A model generated the notes under the pieces. That model was not told where the DNA came from. It did not search any database and was given only the letters and a program-made list of their open reading frames with translations. This document shows, piece by piece, positions 39,057 to 48,544 of a DNA stretch of 48,886 nucleotides. The position numbers were made by a program, and so were the translations under genes. Origin of the DNA: an uncultured Pelagibacteraceae bacterium. GTDB lineage: Bacteria > Pseudomonadota > Alphaproteobacteria > Pelagibacterales > Pelagibacteraceae. The first letter of the stretch is position 1. Every line of letters starts with the position of its first letter. The stretch is from the NCBI GenBank assembly GCA_902595105.1, contig CACJPA010000007.1, forward strand, positions 1 through 48,886. Reading direction: 5' to 3'.

Positions 39057-40040
39057 ATGAAAGAAAGACCTTATCATCATTTACCTGATGGTACTTTCAG
39101 AAATCCTAAAGGATCTCCAGTAATAATATCTAAGTCAGGAAAGTTTTCTTATAGGACTTTCAGTAAATTGAGAAAGAAAGTTGATTTATCTTATCCAAAA
39201 GAACATGTTATTGAAAAAGAAAAAGTCTTAGCTGATTTAGAAAAATATAAAGATAATGATTATATCGCTTGGATAGGTCATGCGACATACCTTATAAAAT
39301 TAGGTGGAACTACAATTATAACAGATCCTGTATTTTCAAAGAACGCTGGACCACTAATCTTTGGTCCAAAAAGATTTACTAATCCTGCAATAAAATTAAA
39401 CGAGATACCTAAAACCAATATATTTTTACTCACTCATAATCATTACGATCATCAGGACATGTCAACAATTAGAAATTTTCCTTTTAAGAGTGCAAAAGTA
39501 TTAACACCATTAAACCTTGGTAAATATTTTAAAGGATATAAAGATGTAAATGAAATGGATTGGTATGATAAAATAATTATAAATGAGGATTTAAAAATAT
39601 CTTTACTTCCTGCAGTTCATTGGTCAAAGAGAAGTTTAACAGACACTAATAAAACTTTGTGGGGTAATTTTCTTATAGAATATAAAAATAAAAAAATTTT
39701 ATTCGCATGTGACACTGGATATGGGGAAGTCTACAAAGAACTAGGTAAAAAATATGGTCCTATAGATCTAACAATGATTAATATTGGGGCTTATAATTTT
39801 AAACCAATGTTTGATAAAACTATTTATCATACTACACCAGAAGAAGCCCTGAATGTTGCACAAGACCTAAAAAGTAAAAAAGTATTAGGGATGCATTGGG
39901 GAACATTTGTTTTGTCATTAGAGCCAATTATGGAACCCCCAATTAGATTTAAAGATAGTGCTGAAAAATATGGTTTTAATAAAGAAGATGCAATTATTTT
40001 TAAAATTGGAGAAGTTAGTCCTCTAGAAAAAATTCTATAA
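39057..40040 (+). CDS. MBL-fold metallohydrolase (NAPE-PLD/UlaG-like)
   Basis: WIGHATYLIKLGGTTIITDPVFS, LLTHNHYDHQD, HWGTFVLSLEP. Confidence 0.9.
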   Translation: MKERPYHHLPDGTFRNPKGSPVIISKSGKFSYRTFSKLRKKVDLSYPKEHVIEKEKVLADLEKYKDNDYIAWIGHATYLIKLGGTTIITDPVFSKNAGPLIFGPKRFTNPAIKLNEIPKTNIFLLTHNHYDHQDMSTIRNFPFKSAKVLTPLNLGKYFKGYKDVNEMDWYDKIIINEDLKISLLPAVHWSKRSLTDTNKTLWGNFLIEYKNKKILFACDTGYGEVYKELGKKYGPIDLTMINIGAYNFKPMFDKTIYHTTPEEALNVAQDLKSKKVLGMHWGTFVLSLEPIMEPPIRFKDSAEKYGFNKEDAIIFKIGEVSPLEKIL

Positions 40041-40961
40041 AGTTAAATACTTAATTGCAAAAAATATAGTGCCTATAGAAGCAATTGTAGAAACAAAAAT
40101 TGCTTTAATTATATTTTCAGGACTTACATTATAAGCAGCACATAAAACTATAGAAGTAACTCCACAAGGCGCAACACTCACAAAGAAAGCACCTGGTATT
40201 TCAGCTGGCAATCCTGCATTAAAAATCACTAATCCAATTAACAATAAAATTATCGGGGAAATAACTAATTTTAAAACTGAAATAGAAACAGATAATTTAT
40301 TGATTACATTTTTAGTATAAAACGAAAGAATTATGCCAATTGCAAACAATCCAACTGGTGAAACACATGCTGCAAGTTTAGTCAAAGTGTATTCAATCGG
40401 TGTTTGATCAATATTAAAATTTAATAATAAAAATAATAGACCTATAATTATTGAAAGAATAAATGGGTTTAAAAATAAATTTTTAATAAAATTAAATAAA
40501 TTTACATTTTGTTTTGTAGATAATTCAAGAAAAAAAGCAATTATAGATAATAAAATTATCCCATCCATTAATATGATGCTTGCAACTTGTGTAATTACAT
40601 TTTGTTCAAAATAAATTTCTGTTATTGGTAAAAGCAAAGTCACATGGTTAGATAATGCAACTGTTAAAGCCCAGATTATAGACTCTGGGATTGATCTTTT
40701 AAAATATTTTGAAGTAATTAAGTAAGCGATAATTCCACATATCGATTGCATAATTAAATAAGAGAAAATTTGTTTGAAATCTACTTGTCCAATTTCATTT
40801 TGTGCTATTAGCTTAATAATCAATGCTGGGACTGCAATATAGAACAAGAAAAGATTTAAAATTTTAGCATGACTAAGATCTAAGACTTTTAACTTACCAA
40901 ATACAAACCCTAAAAAGGTAATAAATATAAATGGAGTTAGTCCTAAAAAAATTGTGAACAT
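40035..40961 (-). CDS. AEC-family transporter
   Basis: Multi-TM; FGKLKVLDLSHAKILNLFLFYIAVPALIIKLI, APCGVTSIVLCAAYNV. Confidence 0.87.
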   Translation of the reverse strand: MFTIFLGLTPFIFITFLGFVFGKLKVLDLSHAKILNLFLFYIAVPALIIKLIAQNEIGQVDFKQIFSYLIMQSICGIIAYLITSKYFKRSIPESIIWALTVALSNHVTLLLPITEIYFEQNVITQVASIILMDGIILLSIIAFFLELSTKQNVNLFNFIKNLFLNPFILSIIIGLLFLLLNFNIDQTPIEYTLTKLAACVSPVGLFAIGIILSFYTKNVINKLSVSISVLKLVISPIILLLIGLVIFNAGLPAEIPGAFFVSVAPCGVTSIVLCAAYNVSPENIIKAIFVSTIASIGTIFFAIKYLTL

Positions 40962-40964
40962 AAA

Positions 40965-41756
40965 TTATTTAATTGTTATTCTATGCATTATTCTATTTCC
41001 CCTGAAAGGTGTTGCTTGATGAAGCATAGATCTGTTATCCCATATAGCCAATTGGTTTTTTTCCCAAGGCAAAGAAAACTGAAACTTCTTCTTAATTTGA
41101 TGGTTAAATAAAAATTTTTTTAAATTTTCTTGATTTTTTATCTTTGAACTAAAACCAACAAAATGTCCTGGACTACAATAAATCGAATAATTTTTACTAA
41201 TTTTTCTAAATATTTTATGTGAAGATTTAAGTTCTTTAATTTTTTTTCCTTTTTCTTTTACTCTTTCTTTTGTTGTAACTGAAATTGGACCCTCAGAGGA
41301 ATATTTAGCTTTAATATTTTTAAATTTTCTTTTTATTGAATTTGGTAATTCTTTATAAGCAAGATATTGGGAACAAAATTCTGTATTAGCCTTTCCTTTT
41401 TTTGGTACAAGTTTTGAAAGCAACATTGTAAATCTTGGTGGCTTTTTTGTATAAATCGAGTCAGTATGAAATTGCTCACCAAAACTTGGTCCTTTATCAG
41501 TTGATTTTCTTTGCACTACAGTAATTTGAGGGAATTTTTTATTTAAACCTTTTAGTCTTGGATAGTTGGCTAAATTTCCAAAATATTTCGCAAACTGTAT
41601 AAAAAGTTTAGAAGTTAATTCTTGTTGTTTAAAATATAGCATTCCATATTTGTTAAGTGCTTTTTTAATTTGAAAAATATCTTTATTTGTAATTTCTTTT
41701 AAATTTACAATTATTTCTGCCCCAATATTTTTTTTATTTGGAATTATTTTTAACAT
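40965..41756 (-). CDS. TauD/TfdA-family Fe(II)/2-oxoglutarate dioxygenase
   Basis: FGEQFHTDSIYTKKPPRFTML (HxD), AIWDNRSMLHQATPFRGNRIMHRITI (distal His and Arg). Confidence 0.88.
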   Translation of the reverse strand: MLKIIPNKKNIGAEIIVNLKEITNKDIFQIKKALNKYGMLYFKQQELTSKLFIQFAKYFGNLANYPRLKGLNKKFPQITVVQRKSTDKGPSFGEQFHTDSIYTKKPPRFTMLLSKLVPKKGKANTEFCSQYLAYKELPNSIKRKFKNIKAKYSSEGPISVTTKERVKEKGKKIKELKSSHKIFRKISKNYSIYCSPGHFVGFSSKIKNQENLKKFLFNHQIKKKFQFSLPWEKNQLAIWDNRSMLHQATPFRGNRIMHRITIK

Positions 41757-42627
41757 TTTTTAAAAAAAATTTTTTTAGGTGATTAATCGTTTGTTTAGGA
41801 CTTTCCTCTGGAATGAAATGATCTGAATTAATTTCTGCTCCATAAACTTTTTTGTTTGTGTATTTTTGCCAAATTTTAACTGATTTAAATTGCGTTCCAA
41901 CAACTCCCTTTTTCCCCCACAAAACTTGTATAGGAATGTTTAATTTTTTTTTCCGATCATTCTTGTCATGCTCTAAATCTATTGTAGCTGCAGCCCTATA
42001 ATCTTCACAGGTTGCATGAATTCTTTTTTTTTGTTTAAAGGATCTTAAATACTCAACCTCAACTCTTCCAACTGCAAGTTTGGATGACCTGTTAAAACGA
42101 CTTTTTAACCATCTTTGAGGATCTGCCATGATCATTTTCTCCGGTAAAGGTGCTGGCTGTGTTAAATAAAACCAATGAAAATATCCTGATGCAAATTTCA
42201 TATCTGTATGCTCATACATATCCAGAGTTGGACAAATATCTAAAACGCTCAAAGCTAAAATTTTGTCTCTAAAATCTCTCGCCATTCTGTGTGCAACTCT
42301 TCCACCCCTGTCATGGCCTGCAACATAAAACTTTTTAAATTTCAGTTTACTCATTAGCTGAACCATATCTTTAGCCATTTCTCTTTTAGAGTAATTTTTA
42401 TGATTAATTCCACCAGGTAAAACAAAACTATCTCCATACCCTCTAAGATCAGCAACAATTACTGTAAAATACTTGCTAAGCTCTGGGGCAGTTTTATGCC
42501 ACATTACATGTGTTTGAGGGTATCCGTGAAGTAATAATAAAGGAGGACCTTTTCCTTTAAATCTACAAAAAATTTTTCCTTTATTTACTTTTATAAATTT
42601 TTTTTTAAATCCAACAAACATGATCAA
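41734..42627 (-). CDS. Alpha/beta hydrolase, haloacetate dehalogenase-like
   Basis: LLLHGYPQTHVMWH, VAGHDRGGRVAHRMARD, GYFHWFYLTQPAPLPEKMI, SDHFIPEE. Confidence 0.85.
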   Translation of the reverse strand: MIMFVGFKKKFIKVNKGKIFCRFKGKGPPLLLLHGYPQTHVMWHKTAPELSKYFTVIVADLRGYGDSFVLPGGINHKNYSKREMAKDMVQLMSKLKFKKFYVAGHDRGGRVAHRMARDFRDKILALSVLDICPTLDMYEHTDMKFASGYFHWFYLTQPAPLPEKMIMADPQRWLKSRFNRSSKLAVGRVEVEYLRSFKQKKRIHATCEDYRAAATIDLEHDKNDRKKKLNIPIQVLWGKKGVVGTQFKSVKIWQKYTNKKVYGAEINSDHFIPEESPKQTINHLKKFFLKNVKNNSK

Positions 42628-42630
42628 CTA

Positions 42631-42897
42631 TCAATTATTTAATAGCTTGTTTTTTGCCTTTTCAAACTCTTCTTGAGAGATAATTCCTTTTTCTTTTAAA
42701 TCATTTAACTTTGATAGCTCTTCACTTAAATTTATACTTCGGTCGGTGGTCTCTAAATTGGTCTGACTTTCAGACTCCTCTTTTTCTACTCTATTTGCTT
42801 CCTTTGCAGAAAATCCTTTCATAATTGCAGTGCCACCTAGATACAGGACATACGCTAAAATAGGAATTGCCAAACCAAAAAATATTATTTTTTCCAT
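42631..42897 (-). CDS. SHOCT-domain small membrane protein
   Basis: LSEELSKLNDLKEKGIISQEEFEKAKNKLL. Confidence 0.8.
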   Translation of the reverse strand: MEKIIFFGLAIPILAYVLYLGGTAIMKGFSAKEANRVEKEESESQTNLETTDRSINLSEELSKLNDLKEKGIISQEEFEKAKNKLLNN

Positions 42898-42900
42898 AAG

Positions 42901-43104
42901 CTAATCCTCATCTTCTTCTCTCCATTTTTTTTCATACATTAAGTATGCAGCGTATATTACTGATACTGTACCTACAATCATACCATAGTCAAAACCAGTT
43001 TGCTTGTCATGTAAATACCAACCAAGTTGTGTGGCACCAATTGGAGGAACGGTAAGCAGGAGAAATATTATACCAAATCTGTAAGGACGCTTAGGCTTTT
43101 TCAT
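42901..43104 (-). CDS. Small membrane protein, unknown function
   Basis: 67-aa ORF with two hydrophobic stretches, co-directional. Confidence 0.55.
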   Translation of the reverse strand: MKKPKRPYRFGIIFLLLTVPPIGATQLGWYLHDKQTGFDYGMIVGTVSVIYAAYLMYEKKWREEDED

Positions 43105-43142
43105 CCCTTTAAACTAACAGATTAAAGCAAGTGATTTAAATG

Positions 43143-43988
43143 CTAAATTTGCGATCTTTTGAAACAGTCTATAGTATTTTTAAGTAAACAAGCAATGGTC
43201 ATTGGTCCTACACCGCCTGGTACTGGAGTTAAAGCTTTTGCATTTTTTGAAACATCCTCGAAATCAACATCTCCAACTATACCTTTATCAGTTTTGTTAA
43301 TACCTACGTCAATTACTATTGCATCTTTCTTAACCCAATCACCTTTTACAAGCTCAGGTATCCCAACTGCTGCAACAATTATATCAGCTTCTAAACATTC
43401 AGCTTTTAAATCTCTAGTTTTTGAATGGGTAATTGTTACAGTACAATTTTCTTTCAAAAGTAATTGCGTCATTGGTTTTCCATTTAAATTTGATCTGCCA
43501 ACTACTACCGCTTTTTTTCCACTTAAATTTGGTTCAATTTTTTTTATTAACAAATAACAGCCAAGAGGTGTGCAAGGAACTGAACTTTCATAACCTGATG
43601 AAAGATTTCCAACATTCATAGGATGAAAACCATCTACATCTTTAGAAGGATCAATTGCTTCAATAACTTTCTGCTTATCTATATGTTTTGGTAATGGTAA
43701 TTGAACTAAAATTCCTGAAACTGTTTCATCTTTGTTTAATTCTTCAATTTTTTCTAAAACAGTTTTCTCTTCAACACTATCTGGGTATTTAATTACTTCT
43801 GATTTTAAACCTACTTCATTTGCTGATTTTTCTTTATTACGAACATAAATTTGACTTGGAGTAAGATCCCCAATTAATATTACAGTTAAACCAGGGACTT
43901 TATTATATTTGGATTTAAGCCCTGATACTTCTTGTCTTAATTGTTCTCTTAGTTCAGCTGCAGCTTTTTTTCCGTCAATTAAAATCAT
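43143..43988 (-). CDS. folD: Methylenetetrahydrofolate dehydrogenase/cyclohydrolase
   Basis: GILVQLPLPKHID, PSKDVDGFHPMNVG, VVGRSNLNGKPM, LTPVPGGVGPMTIACLL; start at MILIDGKKAA. Confidence 0.96.
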   Translation of the reverse strand: MILIDGKKAAAELREQLRQEVSGLKSKYNKVPGLTVILIGDLTPSQIYVRNKEKSANEVGLKSEVIKYPDSVEEKTVLEKIEELNKDETVSGILVQLPLPKHIDKQKVIEAIDPSKDVDGFHPMNVGNLSSGYESSVPCTPLGCYLLIKKIEPNLSGKKAVVVGRSNLNGKPMTQLLLKENCTVTITHSKTRDLKAECLEADIIVAAVGIPELVKGDWVKKDAIVIDVGINKTDKGIVGDVDFEDVSKNAKALTPVPGGVGPMTIACLLKNTIDCFKRSQI

Positions 43989-43996
43989 TTTACTTT

Positions 43997-44287
43997 CTAA
44001 AATATTATTGGTGCAATGTAGAGCTTCATACACATTTCAATAAACCAAATCAATAAAAGAAGAACGATTGGTGAGATATCTAGTGATCCTAAATTAGGCA
44101 AAAAACGTCTAATTTTATTAAGTATTGGCTCAGTTAATTTGTATGTAAGCTCTAAAATTGAATAAACAAATCTGTTTTGAGTATTTAAAACATTAAAAGC
44201 TATCAACCAACTTATGATTACATTTGCTATGACAACATAAGAATACAGTTTCAATATCTGTAAAACTAAATAAAAAATTGCTATCAT
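43997..44287 (-). CDS. YggT-family membrane protein
   Basis: LTEPILNKIRRFLPNLGSLDISPIVLLLLIWF. Confidence 0.92.
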   Translation of the reverse strand: MIAIFYLVLQILKLYSYVVIANVIISWLIAFNVLNTQNRFVYSILELTYKLTEPILNKIRRFLPNLGSLDISPIVLLLLIWFIEMCMKLYIAPIIF

Positions 44288-45369
44288 TTTTTCTCAACAT
44301 AAATTGACTGACTTGGGAAGGCAAAAGAAGCATTATTATTTTCTACAATCTGCTTAATTTGAATTGCCAATCTCTCCTTAACTTCCAGTGAATTGCTCCA
44401 ACTATTTGAGTCTGTAAAACATCTTACCAGCAAATCTATTGAGCTATCAGAAAACTTCTCAATTCTAACTGCGACCCCAGTTGATTGATTAAAATCTTTA
44501 CTGTTATTAATATAACTTTCAATTTCCTCTCTTATTTTTTTCAATTGATCAATTGTGGAGTCGTATTGCAAAGTAATTATCCATCTAATTCTCCAATTAG
44601 ATGTTTCACTCACATTGACAACAGCATTCTCTGCAAATTGAAAATTAGGAATAATAGCTAGAGATTTATCAAACTTTCTAATTGTTGTGGATCTAAAACC
44701 AATTTTTTCAACAGTACCTTCAATGATTCCATCAACCGCAATCCAGTCTCCAATCTTAAATCTTTTTTCAACTAATACTAAAATTCCAGAAATTAAATTT
44801 TTAAATAAATCTTGTGCTCCAAGTGCAACCGCAACCCCAAACAAACCAAGACCGGCAATAATAGGACCGATCTTGATTCCCCATAATTCTAGTACCGCAG
44901 CTAATCCTAAAATAAATATTAAGATCTTTAGAGATTTAATAATCCAACCAATAAGTTCTCTAGTTAAAAGTTTATCAAGTCCGCTTAAGATATATGAAAT
45001 TGGTTCAATAATTTGATGAATAACCCAAAATATTAATATCGTAATTAACGTCCTATTAATTGTATCAACTACTTCTCTTCCCTCTGTTGAAAATGTCATA
45101 TAATAACTTGCAATAAAGAAACCTAATACAATTGGTAAAAATCTAGCTGGACCAATTAATGACTGAACAAAAGTATCGTCTAATTTATTTGTTGTTCTTT
45201 TTGATATAATTTCTAATTTTTTTATAATTAATTTACTAATTAATCCTCTAAAGACTAAAAAAATTAAAAATATAACTATTCCAATTAAAATTTGGAAAAT
45301 ATCGACACCAAGTATTCCTTTACTCCAAACAGATAAAAATATTTCAGAAAAATTATTTATTAATTCCAT
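44284..45369 (-). CDS. MscS-family mechanosensitive channel
   Basis: GLGLFGVAVALGAQDLFKNLISGILVLVEKRFKIGDWIAVDGIIEGTVEKIGFRSTTIR. Confidence 0.93.
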   Translation of the reverse strand: MELINNFSEIFLSVWSKGILGVDIFQILIGIVIFLIFLVFRGLISKLIIKKLEIISKRTTNKLDDTFVQSLIGPARFLPIVLGFFIASYYMTFSTEGREVVDTINRTLITILIFWVIHQIIEPISYILSGLDKLLTRELIGWIIKSLKILIFILGLAAVLELWGIKIGPIIAGLGLFGVAVALGAQDLFKNLISGILVLVEKRFKIGDWIAVDGIIEGTVEKIGFRSTTIRKFDKSLAIIPNFQFAENAVVNVSETSNWRIRWIITLQYDSTIDQLKKIREEIESYINNSKDFNQSTGVAVRIEKFSDSSIDLLVRCFTDSNSWSNSLEVKERLAIQIKQIVENNNASFAFPSQSIYVEKK

Positions 45370-45371
45370 AC

Positions 45372-46070
45372 CTAAATTTTATATAACAAAAACTCTTCTT
45401 CTCCAGGATTAAAAAGAAATATCTTTTTCCATTTAATTTCATTCAATATTGACGAGGTTTTTTCACCTATACACATCAAGTTTGTATTCATCCAAAGGTT
45501 TTCTGTTTGATAGATTTTTATAAAATTTAAAAAACTAGAGGCACTGTTTTGAGAATAAATATAAACAATATCTGGCATATTCTGCTTTAATTCGTTAACA
45601 AAATTTTCATCAAATTTTTCAGTATGATTTACCTTATAATTAATAATTCTTTTCACAGCGTAGCCTTCTTTTAATAATTGTTGGTCTAAATCAGTTGATA
45701 TGATCTCACCACTTACATAAAGGAGAGGAGTTTCTTTTAATTCATAATTTTGCAAGATTAGTTCTTTGAGGTTTGAAACATTTCCTTCTGCAGCAATTGT
45801 GTTTTGAAATCCCGAACTTCTAGCTTTTTTTTCTGTTGTACTACCAACACAAAAACAAATTAGTTTTTTATTCAAATTTTTCACATCTAAATTTTTTACA
45901 GCATTGGAACTTGTGAAAATTATACCACCATAATCAGCAAAGTTAATTTCTTCATGATGAACTTTTTCAACATTTATTAATGGAAGGTGAGAAACTTTAT
46001 GGTCTAAAGATTGAAATTTTACTATCATTTCTGAACAATCTTCTAAGGGTCTAGTTAACAAAATATGCAT
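45372..46070 (-). CDS. hemD: Uroporphyrinogen-III synthase
   Basis: MHILLTRPLEDC, GIIFTSSNAVKNL; directly follows hemC. Confidence 0.87.
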   Translation of the reverse strand: MHILLTRPLEDCSEMIVKFQSLDHKVSHLPLINVEKVHHEEINFADYGGIIFTSSNAVKNLDVKNLNKKLICFCVGSTTEKKARSSGFQNTIAAEGNVSNLKELILQNYELKETPLLYVSGEIISTDLDQQLLKEGYAVKRIINYKVNHTEKFDENFVNELKQNMPDIVYIYSQNSASSFLNFIKIYQTENLWMNTNLMCIGEKTSSILNEIKWKKIFLFNPGEEEFLLYKI

Positions 46071-46071
46071 T

Positions 46072-46989
46072 TTACTTTTTATATGAATTATTTGATTTAA
46101 TTTTTAAAGCATTACCTACTTCAGTTCCAATTTCTTTAAACATATCAACATTACCAGATTTTTTTTCATAAAATATTTGAGAACCATCTAATGAAAATAG
46201 TTCAGCTTCAACAGTAATTTTGTTCCCTTCTATAATTGAATGAGCACCTATTGCTGTTTCACAATCACCTTCTAACACTTTTAAAATATTTCTTTCTATG
46301 TGGGCTCTCTTATATGTGTCTTTGTGATTTATTTTTTCTAGAACTGATATGATTTCACTGTCATCGTCTCTACACTGTAAAGCAATAATACCTTGGCCTG
46401 CACTTGGAATAATCTGATCAGTCGAAAAAACTTCTGAAATCTCATTATCTAAATTTAAATATTTAATACCCGTATAAGACAAAATTATTGCATCATAAAT
46501 TCCTTCCTTTAACTTTTTGATTCTAGTGTCTACATTTCCTCTTATTAATTTACAGCTAACATCTGATCTTATTTTTTTAACTTGAAATTCTCGTCTATAA
46601 GATGAAGTTCCTACTATTGCGTTTTGTTTTAATTCTTTAATATTTGTATTATCATTTGTTATTAAAATTTCTCTTGGATCTGTTCTCTCTAAAAATGAAT
46701 CTGTTCTTAGTCCCTTAGTTTCAATTGCAGGCATATCTTTTAATGCATGAACGGCTATATCAATTTTTTTTTCTTCAAGTTCTTTTTCGATTGTACTCGA
46801 AAATAGACCTTTACCACCAACTTCAGATAATCTTCGATCCTGTATTTGATCACCTTTTGTCGTAATAATTTGAATAATGATCTGATCGTCGGGTAAATTT
46901 AAAGCTTCAATAATTTTATCTTTAGCTTTTTGCGCATAAAGCAAAGCCAATTTACTTCCTCTTGAACCTATTATAATTTTTTTATTCAT
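46072..46989 (-). CDS. hemC: Hydroxymethylbilane synthase
   Basis: IIIGSRGSKLALLYAQ, KGLFSSTIEKELEEKKIDIAVHALKDMP, GDCETAIGAH; start trimmed to ATG 46989. Confidence 0.96.
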   Translation of the reverse strand: MNKKIIIGSRGSKLALLYAQKAKDKIIEALNLPDDQIIIQIITTKGDQIQDRRLSEVGGKGLFSSTIEKELEEKKIDIAVHALKDMPAIETKGLRTDSFLERTDPREILITNDNTNIKELKQNAIVGTSSYRREFQVKKIRSDVSCKLIRGNVDTRIKKLKEGIYDAIILSYTGIKYLNLDNEISEVFSTDQIIPSAGQGIIALQCRDDDSEIISVLEKINHKDTYKRAHIERNILKVLEGDCETAIGAHSIIEGNKITVEAELFSLDGSQIFYEKKSGNVDMFKEIGTEVGNALKIKSNNSYKK

Positions 46990-47044
46990 TAATAATTTAT
47001 TTCTTACTTGTATTGAGATTGTACAATTATTAAAAACTATTTGA

Positions 47045-48118
47045 ATGATTAAAAAACCCTTAATTCTTGGAATAGAAACTAGCTGTGATGAGACAGCAGC
47101 ATCTATAATAACTGAAAATGACAAAGGAATTCCAACAGTTTTATCTAATATTGTTTCTAGTCAGGTTGATGTTCACAAAGAATTTGGAGGAGTAGTCCCT
47201 GAACTAGCCGCAAGATCACACATCGAAAAAATTGATTGGATTGTTGAAAAAGCAATCTCTGATAGTGGAAAAAAAATTGAAGAAATTGATGCTGTTGCTT
47301 CAACTGCTGGCCCTGGTTTGATTGTTTGTTTATCAGTTGGTTTAAGTTTCGGGAAAGCTTTAGCAAGTGCAATCAATAAACCTTTTATAGCAGTTAACCA
47401 TCTTGAAGGTCATGCATTAAGTCCTAAATTAAATTCTCATTTAAATTATCCATATCTATTATTACTAATTTCAGGAGGTCATTCACAATATTTAAGTGTT
47501 GAAGGTCTTGGAAAATACAAAAGACTAGGAACAACTATTGATGATGCATTAGGTGAAGCCTTTGATAAAACAGCTAAACTTTTAGGAATTGAATTTCCTG
47601 GTGGACCACAAATCGAAGTTTTAGCAAAAAAAGGAGATCCAAAAAAATATGATTTACCTAAACCGATTTTTAATAAAGGTGGATGTAATTTGTCTTTTGC
47701 AGGATTAAAAACTGCAATTTTAAAAATTGCAAAATCTATCAAAACAGAACAAGAAAAATTTAATTTAGCAGCTTCTTTTCAAAACACAGTTGAAGAAATT
47801 CTTCATAAGAAAACTAAGATAGCATTTGAAGAATTTGAAAAAGAAAATAAATTAAAAGAAAAAGTTTTTGTAGTAGCTGGCGGAGTTGCTGCTAACAAAA
47901 AAATTAGATCTATGTTAATTAATTTATGTGAAGATAATAATTATAAAAGTATATTTCCACCAATAGAATTATGTGGGGACAATGCTGCAATGATTGCAAT
48001 GGTAGGTCTGGAAAAATATAAGTTAAATGAATTTAATAATTTAGATTATCCTGCAAAACCAAGATGGCCTTTGGATGAGAAGGCTGTATTTTTGAAAGGT
48101 GCAGGAGTTCAACTTTAA
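47045..48118 (+). CDS. tsaD: tRNA threonylcarbamoyladenosine modification protein TsaD
   Basis: ILGIETSCDETAASI, NHLEGHALSP, LLISGGHSQYL, CGDNAAMIA. Confidence 0.97.
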   Translation: MIKKPLILGIETSCDETAASIITENDKGIPTVLSNIVSSQVDVHKEFGGVVPELAARSHIEKIDWIVEKAISDSGKKIEEIDAVASTAGPGLIVCLSVGLSFGKALASAINKPFIAVNHLEGHALSPKLNSHLNYPYLLLLISGGHSQYLSVEGLGKYKRLGTTIDDALGEAFDKTAKLLGIEFPGGPQIEVLAKKGDPKKYDLPKPIFNKGGCNLSFAGLKTAILKIAKSIKTEQEKFNLAASFQNTVEEILHKKTKIAFEEFEKENKLKEKVFVVAGGVAANKKIRSMLINLCEDNNYKSIFPPIELCGDNAAMIAMVGLEKYKLNEFNNLDYPAKPRWPLDEKAVFLKGAGVQL

Positions 48119-48531
48119 TGAATTATTGGTTATTAAAATCTGAACCAGATGTTTGGTCAATTGACCAACAAATTAAGGCTGGCAAAAAAGGTGCACCTTG
48201 GGATGGTGTTAGAAATTATCAAGCAGCAAATAATCTAAAAAGTATGAAGAAGGGTGATCTTTGTTTTTTTTATCACTCTAATATTGGCAAAGAAATAGTT
48301 GGAATAGTTAAAGTAATTAAAGAACACTATGTAGATAAAACTGATAAGACTGGAAGATTTGTTGCAGTAACAGTCCAATTTAAAAGTAAGTTCTCTAAAT
48401 CAGTGACCCTTGAAAATATCAAAAAAAATAAGGATTTAAGGGATTTAGCGCTCATTAAACAAAGTAGACTTTCAGTAATGCCAATTGATGATAAAAGCTG
48501 GAAAATTATAAATAACATGAGTAAAATTTAA
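48118..48531 (+). CDS. EVE-domain protein
   Basis: NYWLLKSEPDVWSIDQQ, WDGVRNYQAANNLKSMKKGDLCFFYHSN. Confidence 0.92.
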   Translation: MNYWLLKSEPDVWSIDQQIKAGKKGAPWDGVRNYQAANNLKSMKKGDLCFFYHSNIGKEIVGIVKVIKEHYVDKTDKTGRFVAVTVQFKSKFSKSVTLENIKKNKDLRDLALIKQSRLSVMPIDDKSWKIINNMSKI

Positions 48532-48544
48532 AAAAAAATAATCC

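Noticed and set aside
43159-43557. 132-aa plus-strand ORF opposite folD
   Set aside because: Antisense shadow of folD; composition is typical of reverse-frame translation.
44687-45016. 109-aa plus-strand ORF opposite mscS
   Set aside because: Antisense to a strongly supported MscS-family gene with no family signal.
47157-47376. Two minus-strand ORFs (71 and 67 aa) opposite tsaD
   Set aside because: Antisense to a highly conserved gene, no motifs.
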